Shown here piece after piece: positions 29,001 through 35,276 of a stretch of DNA of 64,000 nt. The notes below the pieces were generated by a model that worked only from the letters and a program-made list of their open reading frames with translations, was not told where the DNA came from and did no database searches. Source of the stretch: Crateriforma spongiae (lineage in GTDB: Bacteria; Planctomycetota; Planctomycetia; Pirellulales; Pirellulaceae); NCBI RefSeq assembly GCF_012290005.1, contig NZ_JAAXMS010000008.1:124001-188000 (forward strand), in the 5' to 3' direction. Position 1 is the first letter of the stretch. Every line of letters begins with the position of its first letter. A program made the position numbers and the translations under genes.

Positions 29001-29593
29001 CCAATGCCCACGTACACACCCGTGCGGCTGCCACGCAATGCATCGATGGTCACCCCGGCGTCTTCGAACGTTTCCCAAACCACCTCCAACAACAAACGTT
29101 GTTGGGGATCCATTCGAGAAGCTTCGCGGGGTGAGATGCCGAAAAATTCTGGATCAAAGTCGCTGACACTGTCGATCAATGCCAACTTGTCGACCGACAT
29201 CTTCCCGGGGGAACGACCGGTGGCGTCAAAGAATTGACGCTGATCCCATCGATCGCTGCCGATTTCACGGATGGCGCGATTTCCCGATTCGATCAACTGC
29301 CAATAGGCATCGGGATTGGGCGCACCCGGCAGCCGACAGCCGATACCGACGATGGCAATCAGGTCATCCTGAAGCGGCGCCGCGGACGTCGAACGATGCG
29401 CGTCAACCGATGGATCCGCGGCTCCATGACCATTGGAATGATTGGAACCGTTGGCGGATGAAGACTGGGCCTTTTCACGAAGGCGGCGGGCCAGCAGTTC
29501 GCGTTGCGCGGGAGAAAGATTCGATAGTCGCTTGTTGAGATCGTCGGCCGGCGGTGCACCGGATTCAGGTTCGTCGTTTATCTGCGAGGGCAT
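23006..29593 (-). CDS. Type I polyketide synthase, fully reducing single module (KS-AT-DH-ER-KR-ACP)
   Basis: A 2195-residue megasynthase from ATG 29593; the frame extends 13 codons further back, to 29632. Positions below count from 29593. KS about 75-505: active site DTACSSAL (Cys250), HGTGT (His385), NIGH (His425). AT about 640-930: GHSIGE (Ser731) and HAFH (831-834), the usual malonyl-CoA mark. DH about 1010-1300: HxxxGxxxxP as HIVSGSVTVP (His1043) and HPVLLDGALQ (Asp1215). ER about 1500-1825 with HAGAGGVGLAA for NADPH. KR about 1837-2020 with catalytic Ser1971 and Tyr1984 and an LDD motif (B-type stereochemistry by the usual rule); its dinucleotide loop is GGSGAIA. ACP about 2110-2190 with LGLDSL (Ser2152). 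No thioesterase or reductase follows. All reductive sites look intact, so a saturated or methyl-free chain is expected. It follows the FAAL-ACP gene with overlapping frames. Confidence 0.95.
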   Translation of the reverse strand: MPSQINDEPESGAPPADDLNKRLSNLSPAQRELLARRLREKAQSSSANGSNHSNGHGAADPSVDAHRSTSAAPLQDDLIAIVGIGCRLPGAPNPDAYWQLIESGNRAIREIGSDRWDQRQFFDATGRSPGKMSVDKLALIDSVSDFDPEFFGISPREASRMDPQQRLLLEVVWETFEDAGVTIDALRGSRTGVYVGIGGTDYSKVPSRYPDYFEHIDAHLGTGNALSIAAGRISYLFDLRGPSFIVDTACSSALVAIHQAVVSLRRRESDAAIAGGVNLILTPETTIAFSKARMLSPDGDCRPFDDDANGYVRGEGCGMVLMKRYTDAVRDGDQVYGVIRGSAINQDGRTSGITAPSSEAQVRCIREAMAGAKVTPDHVSYVEAHGTGTPLGDPIEMTALQKVFGGRAQELSPVRVGSVKGNIGHTETVSGVAGLLKVLQMFRHQQIPRQAGFGRLNRNIRLEDNRLKIADSSHDWMCDDLGTRIAGVSSFGFGGTNAHLIVQEAPHPHTGENGTAVANGHVNGSAIAPVQRNGSSVASNCESESDAASQVVVLSARDDGPLQDLAVQYADRCDEFDAAQLRDFAATTTLHRSSLTRRLAVVGNSGSDIAKSLRDFVTQEPARSSAKACYGRPPQGRRPKLAMVFTGQGSQYVGMGQTLATRCEPFRRSIDASSQWVDPHLPYPLWDVLRGDAGDIDHTSLAQPAICAIQCALVDVLRDRGLTPDVVAGHSIGEIAALYSVGAIDQRQAMLLATYRGKWMGDLPAGGTMAALLAPVEQVQQWIKQSGSSAVIAAMNGVNATVIAGTNDAVAELGRVAQEASVPVYPLDVSHAFHSPLMQPAKQPLEDELRRLLDPIHIPRSIRFASSLTGDWLEGSIDVDYWIEHLVSPVRFTDVMNRLSEVTNDLVIEVGPRPQLIGMLRRHQPTPTDPDHGQGETPELVSVLDSGTPDRESWLRTLGQAWTCGFDVDWKAEWSGKSFRRVALPLYPFARSRYWYDPPAKRGAAVGGSQVHPILGSQQTLAIGGTLFANTIRDRLPAFLADHIVSGSVTVPGAAWLESVFAAARQCFPDQPIALESFEIERPVFMQPERAVDVQIHVAPLAANRSKVQVSTAEHDDQTKADWATCASATVRIGPTAVSTDGIPAAKQSTPECLDEIPVDQFYQSAERAGLKYEPLFQVLRKIRVGHGIAIGELAVDATLESDVDNYQWHPVLLDGALQLIGAAIHGSPRSDKRSDVAAFLPHSIGSVHLGTSTRQIAKAEAVLKSCDHDAIADVVLRDDQGDVVGTLVDVTLRRLQRDRRANTEDPSRWIYQTQWSLAAEPDAGLSGDLPSFVWTSSGHAQDQQVGQEWLWVQPTSKCSGSGAISGNCDLATRVADQTTAVLDFIKAALKHSPPPRLSVITQAAFSIGDSTVDVDPVASAVAGLIRSATNECPGLRIRHLDVDVRDDSTAAMVRHWLASDDAVETESAIRDGQWWIPRLNHLPDALLSRPEGSELALPDRGEYRIRLDGTHRIEGLWAQRMPQEIPIDDEVRVRCRAVGLNFSDVLKSMDLYPGVTDQVVPLGIEVCGVVESVGPDVQDLRPGMRVMGVVPHGFASADRTTESLLTRVPNGLSDEEAAGVPIVFLTAHHALVNVGRLAAGEKVLIHAGAGGVGLAAIQVAQAVGADVYCTAGSEHKRQLLAQLGVSEDQIFDSRDLGSIEQIRRHSNGIDVVLNSLPGEWIDASIGLLRAHGRFLEIGKIDIYKNRPMGLLPFQDNLTYSAIDLDRLLRNRPDEVRELYRQVVDGFETGHYRPLPITRYRLDELPAAMRYMAARRNIGKIVVAPASHQDDLARQSGSHLISGGSGAIATTVARRLIQRGAKRVDLVARRPLPERVHALTQWARQWDATVVYHQADVTDVDSMQIVVDRITQSAGQLRGVIHAAGVLDDRLIGSIDHDSLSGVLSPKTNGTVALHQATRSHDLDYFTLLGSVASVFGSPAQSNYAAANAFLEGFAAARRGAGLPANVVQWGPWDSANGGMTDDAATQKNIAALGMRPLPVEVASDVLIDAATASAAPETLTVVDVDWREMMAAGFADPGPSRLRGLTGSVSDDVSDSGSVDTEFLAVLDQTKVDSRLGLTLTYLSNQLAMILGMSADSIDRTEPLAALGLDSLMAIELKNNIEAKLDVQLPISRFVENPSLSTLAEAVLDAREGK

Positions 29594-31892
29594 GATTGAC
29601 TTGGTCTTCGGATAGGCCTTCGATCTCGTCAAGCAGCCCTTCCAATTCTGCGGGATCGAGTTCTTCGACCGTCGGCTGGGACAGATCGTCGGCGTGGCCG
29701 TTCAAGGCTTGGGGTGCCGAACCGTCCTCGGCACTCGCACTCGTGCGGGAATCGCCCAACCATTGGTCGGCCAGATACACGCTCAGTCTTGAAACGGTCG
29801 GATGATTTAGGGCAAGCACCGGGGTCAACTCGATCCCGGACCAATCTTCGATCTCACCGCTCATTTCCACAGCGGTCATCGAATCCAATCCGTATTCGGC
29901 AAAGGGCTTGTCCAGTTCGATGTCATCGGGTCGCACACCAGCGCGAACCGTCAACCATTCGACTAGCCAAGCCTCGATGGCTTGAATGACCGTGTTGCGG
30001 TCCGAACCGTCGGGCGAAGCCGGCAGATCGGGCAACATCACGGACTGTTCACCGGCAAAGGCACGCCGGTAGTGGTGTTTCGTTTTGATGTCGCCGTCAA
30101 GAAACTGTTGGCGACAACGCAGACGTTGGACTTTCCCACTACTGGTTAACGGTACCGTCGCGGCACGAACCAGCAAGACCTCCGTTGGGTCGATTTCATG
30201 GGCTTCGACGATCGCCCGGCGGATCCGCCGGACCGTTCCGGCGTGGTCCGCGTTGGCGTCACGGCGGGGCAATTCGACCACCACAATCAACGCTTCGCCG
30301 CGGTGGGCATCCACGGCAAACGCAGCGGTCTGGATCGATTCGCCCGCGAAAAGCTCGCGTACCGTGGCTTCGATGTCCTGCGGATAGTGGTTCCGACCCC
30401 GCAGCACGACCACGTCTTTGCGGCGTCCGGTGATGAACAGATTTCCCTCGAATTCGAAGCCGAGATCGCCGGTACGGCAAAAACGACGGCCATCGTCATG
30501 GGCCAACGACGCGCGGAACTGGGTTTCGTTTTCTTCGTCACGATTCCAGTAGCCGTCGGTGACACCTTCGCCACGGATCCAGATTTCACCGACCACTTGC
30601 GATGCGACGGGCTGACGCGATTGCGGATCGACGATCACCAATTCGGTTTGATAGGCGGCCGATCCACAGGCGACCAATTTGACAAATTCTCGGCCGCGGC
30701 CTTTGGGATCCACCACCGCCTTGCCTTGCCCCAACGACCCACGGTGCACGGTCACCGTCTTTGGTTCGGAAGGCCCATCGCCGCCGGCTGCCAACAACGT
30801 CGCTTCGGCCAATCCATAACAGGGATAGAAAGCGTCGCGGGAAAAGCCGCATGGTTCGAATCGGTTTGCAAAGTCGGACAACGTCCGGGGCGCGATCGGT
30901 TCGGCGCCGCAAAACGCGGTCTTCCAATTTGACAAATCCAAGTTGTCCGCTTGTTCGGGCGTGACACGATCGACGGCCAACTGAAACGCAAAGTTGGGGG
31001 CACCGCTGATGCGTGCCTTTTCTTCGCTGATCAATTCCAACCAACGGATCGGACGCCGCAGAAAGGCTCGCGGGCTCATCAAGACCGCAGTCCCGCCGAC
31101 GTACAACGGTTCCAAAATACCGCCGATCAAACCCATGTCGTGAAAGAACGGCAACCAGAACACACCTCGGTCGGGCCGCTGCACGTCATCGTCCTGCCAA
31201 TCGATTTGGAACCCACGCCTGATCGATTCCAAGTTGGCGATCAAATTGCGATGTCGTACCAAGACGCCCTTGGGTTCACTGGTGCTGCCGCTGGTGTATT
31301 GCAAGAACGCGACGGTGTCCGCGCCGGGCAAGTGCTGTGGGCTGAACGCGGGCGCGTCGGCCAACGCGATGCCGTGATTGGACAGCACGTTTTCATCGGT
31401 GGCGACCCGAGCGATGGAACGTGCCGATGCGGCCAGACGATTGTCGTCCAAACCAGCCAACGATGCGGCATCACCGATCAACACGGTGGGACGACAATCA
31501 TCGGCTGCGGAATCCAGTCGTGGCATCTGTCGATTCGGCTTGGGATAAGCCGTCGGAACCGGAATGAAGCCGGCCAGTTGGGCCCCCAAAAAGCCCGCCA
31601 TGAACTCTAAACCCGGCGGGAACAATAACAGGGCGCGATCAGGTTGGCCCTGCGATGAAATCCGGTTGGCTGAATTTGACGACGCCGAAGCATCGGACGA
31701 ATGGACTGAATTTGGCTCCGGCAGCCGGGCTGCCGTCTCCAGGGCGCGGCGCCACAAATCGCCATAAGTCCATTCGAACCGTTCATCATCATCGGACACA
31801 AAAACCAATGCCGTTCGATCACCGGTTCGCTCGGCTCGACGCCGGATCAGTTCCGGCAGTGTCGGGCAGTTCGTGAATTCGGATGACGGCAT
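29565..31892 (-). CDS. Fatty acyl-AMP ligase with C-terminal acyl carrier domain
   Basis: A 775-residue starter-loading protein. Residues about 10-605 are an adenylating domain: YTSGSTSEPKG (199-209), FYPCYGLAEATLLAAGG (355-371), RTGDLG (473-478) and the C-terminal lysine in SSGKVQR (Lys587). The blocks GAPNFAFQLAVDRV and LDLSNWKTAFCGAEPI are typical of fatty acyl-AMP ligases rather than CoA ligases. Residues about 632-712 are an acyl carrier domain with YGLDSMTAVEM (Ser671 takes phosphopantetheine). An acidic tail ending EGLLDEIEGLSEDQVNHAL resembles a docking helix. It should activate a fatty acid as acyl-AMP, load its own ACP and hand the chain to the PKS, whose gene begins inside the end of this one. 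Confidence 0.93.
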   Translation of the reverse strand: MPSSEFTNCPTLPELIRRRAERTGDRTALVFVSDDDERFEWTYGDLWRRALETAARLPEPNSVHSSDASASSNSANRISSQGQPDRALLLFPPGLEFMAGFLGAQLAGFIPVPTAYPKPNRQMPRLDSAADDCRPTVLIGDAASLAGLDDNRLAASARSIARVATDENVLSNHGIALADAPAFSPQHLPGADTVAFLQYTSGSTSEPKGVLVRHRNLIANLESIRRGFQIDWQDDDVQRPDRGVFWLPFFHDMGLIGGILEPLYVGGTAVLMSPRAFLRRPIRWLELISEEKARISGAPNFAFQLAVDRVTPEQADNLDLSNWKTAFCGAEPIAPRTLSDFANRFEPCGFSRDAFYPCYGLAEATLLAAGGDGPSEPKTVTVHRGSLGQGKAVVDPKGRGREFVKLVACGSAAYQTELVIVDPQSRQPVASQVVGEIWIRGEGVTDGYWNRDEENETQFRASLAHDDGRRFCRTGDLGFEFEGNLFITGRRKDVVVLRGRNHYPQDIEATVRELFAGESIQTAAFAVDAHRGEALIVVVELPRRDANADHAGTVRRIRRAIVEAHEIDPTEVLLVRAATVPLTSSGKVQRLRCRQQFLDGDIKTKHHYRRAFAGEQSVMLPDLPASPDGSDRNTVIQAIEAWLVEWLTVRAGVRPDDIELDKPFAEYGLDSMTAVEMSGEIEDWSGIELTPVLALNHPTVSRLSVYLADQWLGDSRTSASAEDGSAPQALNGHADDLSQPTVEELDPAELEGLLDEIEGLSEDQVNHALADKRRT

Positions 31893-32260
31893 CCCAGCGG
31901 TTCCCCGGGGTTCGATGTGTTCGCGGACGCTCAGATTCTAACTGGCGAACCGTAAAATTTTTACCCACACGTTTCGGTTTCGGCACGCAATCTTCACAGC
32001 TGCAAAGCCGATGCCTGCCAATGCTTCAGGCAATGTTTGCGGTCGACCCACCGCACGGACGCGTTCTGAATGTGCCGGATCAACCGCCGCGACGATTTAT
32101 CATCGCCCGAACCGTTGTGGAAAACTTGCACGGTTTTTGGGCCTGCGGCGGCAACGCGGTCGTGCCGGGCACGGCCGTTTCGTAGGCTACATTAGCCTTG
32201 CAACGTGGAAAGCTCTGGACGGTTATCGAGCCCCACCTTCCAACGGAATGAGTCGTTTTT
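31893..32260. other. Intergenic region between divergent genes
   Basis: This 368-base stretch lies between the FAAL start (-) and the gene at 32261 (+), and must carry the promoter of the polyketide operon. Short frames here match nothing. I see no clear repeats or operators. Confidence 0.5.
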
Positions 32261-33007
32261 ATGGATCCTGAAGTGCCCGCAGAGCCGCAAAAACCCGCAC
32301 GACCCGGAGCGTCAGCCCATCGTCGCCCCAAGGCAGGCAAATCGGCGGCGGGAATCGCCATCGCCGTACTGGCGGCTCTTTACACGTTCTTGGCACCGAT
32401 GGCCAACGAGCGTTTCGGCTGGAAACTGCCCGATTTGCGAAAGAGTTCGCCCGGCGATCGCACGGCCCAGGTTGTTCAGTCCGCCGGATCTGATTCCCAA
32501 GCAACCGCGGAAATTCAGAACGAACGTGACGGTGCGGACGGCACAGCGTCGGAATACTCGTCATCCAAGTCGACCGCCACAACACCACCCGACGCCGGGG
32601 CCGAAAATGCTGCGGGACTGAAATACGGCCTGTTGAAAGATTTGGGCGGCCAGCGATACATGTCGCCCGCAGGACTGATTTATGGTCCCGGCAGTGCCGA
32701 AGGCCATCGGTTGAAGCACGTCGAACGACACGCGTCCGACCAACCGGGACGCCCGGGCAGCCACGGCGTTTTTGATGGCGGAATGCAGGGCACCTTGGAA
32801 ACAATTGATGCAGCCTACGTGCGTGCCAAGTCAGGCCAGCGCACAACCACGCGACAAGACGGCAGACGAACCATCCACACCGTCGATATGGGACGTCGTG
32901 TCGGATACGTCGGCGGGCGTGACGGCAACCGCCGACGCAATCCAATGGCCCGCCGCGTCCAATTGGTGTTGGAAGACCAACGCGTCATCACGGCCTATCC
33001 CAAATGA
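32261..33007 (+). CDS. Membrane-anchored protein with nuclease-like C-terminal domain (unknown function)
   Basis: A protein of 248 residues with no family I can name for certain. It has a basic N-terminus, one membrane segment at about residues 29-46 (AAGIAIAVLAALYTFLAP), a low-complexity Ser/Thr/Asp-rich linker to about 115, and a compact C-terminal domain. That domain holds GHRLKHVERHASD, HGVFDGG, a DGRRTIHTVDMG strand pair, VGYVGGRDG and a final RVQLVLEDQRVITAYP. The spacing of His, Thr and the closing VITAYP resembles barnase/EndoU/colicin-E5/RelE-type (BECR) RNase folds, including several phage and toxin domains; this is pattern likeness only. The start ATG follows directly after a weak purine-rich stretch. 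The next gene starts 73 bases later. Confidence 0.6.
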   Translation: MDPEVPAEPQKPARPGASAHRRPKAGKSAAGIAIAVLAALYTFLAPMANERFGWKLPDLRKSSPGDRTAQVVQSAGSDSQATAEIQNERDGADGTASEYSSSKSTATTPPDAGAENAAGLKYGLLKDLGGQRYMSPAGLIYGPGSAEGHRLKHVERHASDQPGRPGSHGVFDGGMQGTLETIDAAYVRAKSGQRTTTRQDGRRTIHTVDMGRRVGYVGGRDGNRRRNPMARRVQLVLEDQRVITAYPK

Positions 33008-33080
33008 TGGCGGTTGTCCAACGATCGCCCGAACACCACACGTTTTCGCACCCAGTCCAAGGTCGAACCCGGTTCAAGCC

Positions 33081-33485
33081 ATGACACCTTTTCATTCCAT
33101 CAGCAAATGCCCGATCTGTGGTGGCGGCCTGTGTGGCGTCCGTATCTGCGGATTGCCCAGCCACGAATTGCAGAAGGCAATGCTGAGCGATTCAGCTGAA
33201 ATACAGAAACAAGTCGTCGCACCGGAGATTGGTGAAGCTACCGCCCCCCATGGTTTGGTCGTTTGTGACGAATGCGAAGCGATCTGGCTAGACCCCGACA
33301 CGTCCGGTCCGCATCAATACGCGGATGCCGAAAACCCCAAGTGTCCGATCTGTCATGAACCTTTATTCGGTGACCAAAGCCACTGGGCCAACACAGACGA
33401 GGTCGCCTTTCTGGGTTGGGCACATTTGACCGATCCCGAACTCGATTACAGCCCCGACGACTGCGATCCCGAACCATCAACCTGA
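33081..33485 (+). CDS. Small cysteine-rich, zinc-ribbon-like protein
   Basis: A protein of 134 residues from ATG 33081, with upstream in-frame sequence of unlike composition. Three pairs of close cysteines are visible: CPICGGGLCGVRIC near the N-terminus, CDEC at about residue 61 and CPICHEP at about 90. They fit two zinc ribbons. The C-terminus is acidic (DPELDYSPDDCDPEPST). I do not recognise a named family. It shares direction with the preceding anchored protein, and they could form a pair. Confidence 0.6.
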   Translation: MTPFHSISKCPICGGGLCGVRICGLPSHELQKAMLSDSAEIQKQVVAPEIGEATAPHGLVVCDECEAIWLDPDTSGPHQYADAENPKCPICHEPLFGDQSHWANTDEVAFLGWAHLTDPELDYSPDDCDPEPST

Positions 33486-33534
33486 ACGCACAGGCAAGTC
33501 GACCGCCCCGGCATGGGCATGCTGTTTGTTCGGA

Positions 33535-35244
33535 TCAGCCCGTCACCCAATGTCTGGCAATGGCCAAGACCAAGAGTCCCAGCAAAACCAGATCGGCAAC
33601 CGCCAGCTTTCGGCCGTCACCGGCGCGGCGGACGTAATCGATCAAATAGCCGGTCGGGCATCCATAGCGGCAATAGGCCATGGGAATCACCGTGGCGACC
33701 GCCAAGGTTGCCAACGCAAAAACAATCGAACCCAGCCCGGCGATCCGGAATAGGTAGGCGTGAAATGGCTCCCAGCCGCTCAGGTCGACCCTGGGACGAA
33801 ACAGCAGCACGACATAGGCGATCGTCAACAAACCGCCGGGAATCCGCCGCAACCAAACGTCGACACCACGTCGGACCGACACCCGTCGACGTGACTTTGA
33901 TCCTGGACGCACCCATTGTTGGATCGCCCCGTGCGGGCACAGATGATTGCAATAGGGATTGGATTTGTTGACCGGGGGAAACAGCAGGGCGACCGCGGCG
34001 ATCGCCGTCAGCCCCGGTGCCAATCGCCATGCAATGCCTTCGGCCGACCAACCGGCCAGCAAAGCCAACGACAAAAGATTCCCCGCGTACAGCCCGACAA
34101 TGACGAATACGGCGATCAGCCATGTTCGGCGAAGGGATCGGTTGCGAAACCCACCGAATTGATGAAGCAATCCCATGGCAAGCAACAATCCGATCATCCA
34201 AGCATCACTGTTGGAAAACCGGATTGAATGCCAAACCGATGGGTCGGTAGCTTCAGCGACGTCCGGTTCCGCATCACCGTAGCGTGCCATTGCGTCGACC
34301 AGCGTTTGCGTCATTGCAATGCTACTCATTGTTGCACCGGAGATGCCTTCGATGGATTCGGCTTCCAAATCCAGTTGTCCCAACTGTGACGCCGTCATGT
34401 CGGTGAAACGTTTCCAGTAATACTTTTCCTGTCGAATCCAGTCGACGTAGGGTTCGTTGTCGAACGTCGTCAACAGCTTCAAATCTTCGACGACATCACC
34501 GTCACTCATGCGGACCAACCATTCCGACGGACCCTGATAGCCGATGACATCGTCAACCAGAGGGCCGGTCCTTACGACGGTGCCGATGCGATCGCCTTCG
34601 GCATCGATCACATCCAACGTCGCGGGACCGCCGGTCAAACGCCGTGCATCGGGGAACCAGTCGCGGACATCGTCGATGTTCAGTGGATCGGCAAAAACCA
34701 GCGACCCCGCTTCGCCGCCCATGCGTTGGATCAGACCTTGGGCAAGTGCCAGTGACGTCAAAGTAGCGCCGGACACCGCATCGACTTTCTTTCGGCGATC
34801 AATTTCGCCCCATGTCCAACCTTGGAACTGTGCGAAGAAATCATCGCTGTTCCGCACCACTTGGACGTGTTCGACAGTATCCGCACTTTCCAATAGACCA
34901 ACCGACACGATGCGGCGCTGCGAATCAATCACAACCACCGCTTCGCTGGGTCCTCGATACCCGACGACGTCTTGCGCGTCTGGCATGGTTCGCGCAACGT
35001 AGCCCAGAGCTTCGCCCTCCGAATCAGCGATGGACCAAAACCCAGCCGCACCGGGCTTTGGCTCAATCGTTGCGACATCCCAAGGCAAATCGACAGGTAA
35101 CTGACCGATCGTCGGAGGACCGATTTGTTCCGTCGTCAGCATCGGATTTGGCGACGGGATCAACCAGGCCAGGACCGCGACGATGCCGACGCGGATCCAA
35201 TGGGCGCCGACCATTCGCTTGCCGTTTGATGCGGCTTGGTTCAT
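33535..35244 (-). CDS. NosR-like membrane protein with two FMN-binding domains and iron-sulfur motifs
   Basis: A protein of 569 residues from ATG 35244 (a TTG 12 codons earlier is possible). After an N-terminal helix come two extracytoplasmic FMN_bind domains, each with the flavin-attachment motif: DAVSGATLT (Thr161) and EGISGATMS (Thr305), where ApbE-type enzymes link FMN to threonine. Then about five membrane segments (from residue 345) and two CxxxCP elements, CNHLCPHG (431-438) and CRYGCPTG (525-532), as in the membrane part of NosR/NapH proteins. There is no extra polyferredoxin domain. The layout suggests electron transfer across the membrane to an outside flavin. The gene starts 32 bases after the exported FAD oxidoreductase, so the two are a likely redox pair. 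The nitrous oxide reductase gene is not nearby. Confidence 0.82.
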   Translation of the reverse strand: MNQAASNGKRMVGAHWIRVGIVAVLAWLIPSPNPMLTTEQIGPPTIGQLPVDLPWDVATIEPKPGAAGFWSIADSEGEALGYVARTMPDAQDVVGYRGPSEAVVVIDSQRRIVSVGLLESADTVEHVQVVRNSDDFFAQFQGWTWGEIDRRKKVDAVSGATLTSLALAQGLIQRMGGEAGSLVFADPLNIDDVRDWFPDARRLTGGPATLDVIDAEGDRIGTVVRTGPLVDDVIGYQGPSEWLVRMSDGDVVEDLKLLTTFDNEPYVDWIRQEKYYWKRFTDMTASQLGQLDLEAESIEGISGATMSSIAMTQTLVDAMARYGDAEPDVAEATDPSVWHSIRFSNSDAWMIGLLLAMGLLHQFGGFRNRSLRRTWLIAVFVIVGLYAGNLLSLALLAGWSAEGIAWRLAPGLTAIAAVALLFPPVNKSNPYCNHLCPHGAIQQWVRPGSKSRRRVSVRRGVDVWLRRIPGGLLTIAYVVLLFRPRVDLSGWEPFHAYLFRIAGLGSIVFALATLAVATVIPMAYCRYGCPTGYLIDYVRRAGDGRKLAVADLVLLGLLVLAIARHWVTG

Positions 35245-35276
35245 AGCGTTGCGACGCACCGGCAGGATTCGCCCGA

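Noticed and set aside
29593-29632. Earlier PKS start at 29632
   Set aside because: The extra 13 residues are in the overlap with the FAAL gene; the ATG at 29593 gives an MPSQIND start ahead of the docking helix. Both remain possible, the shorter is preferred.
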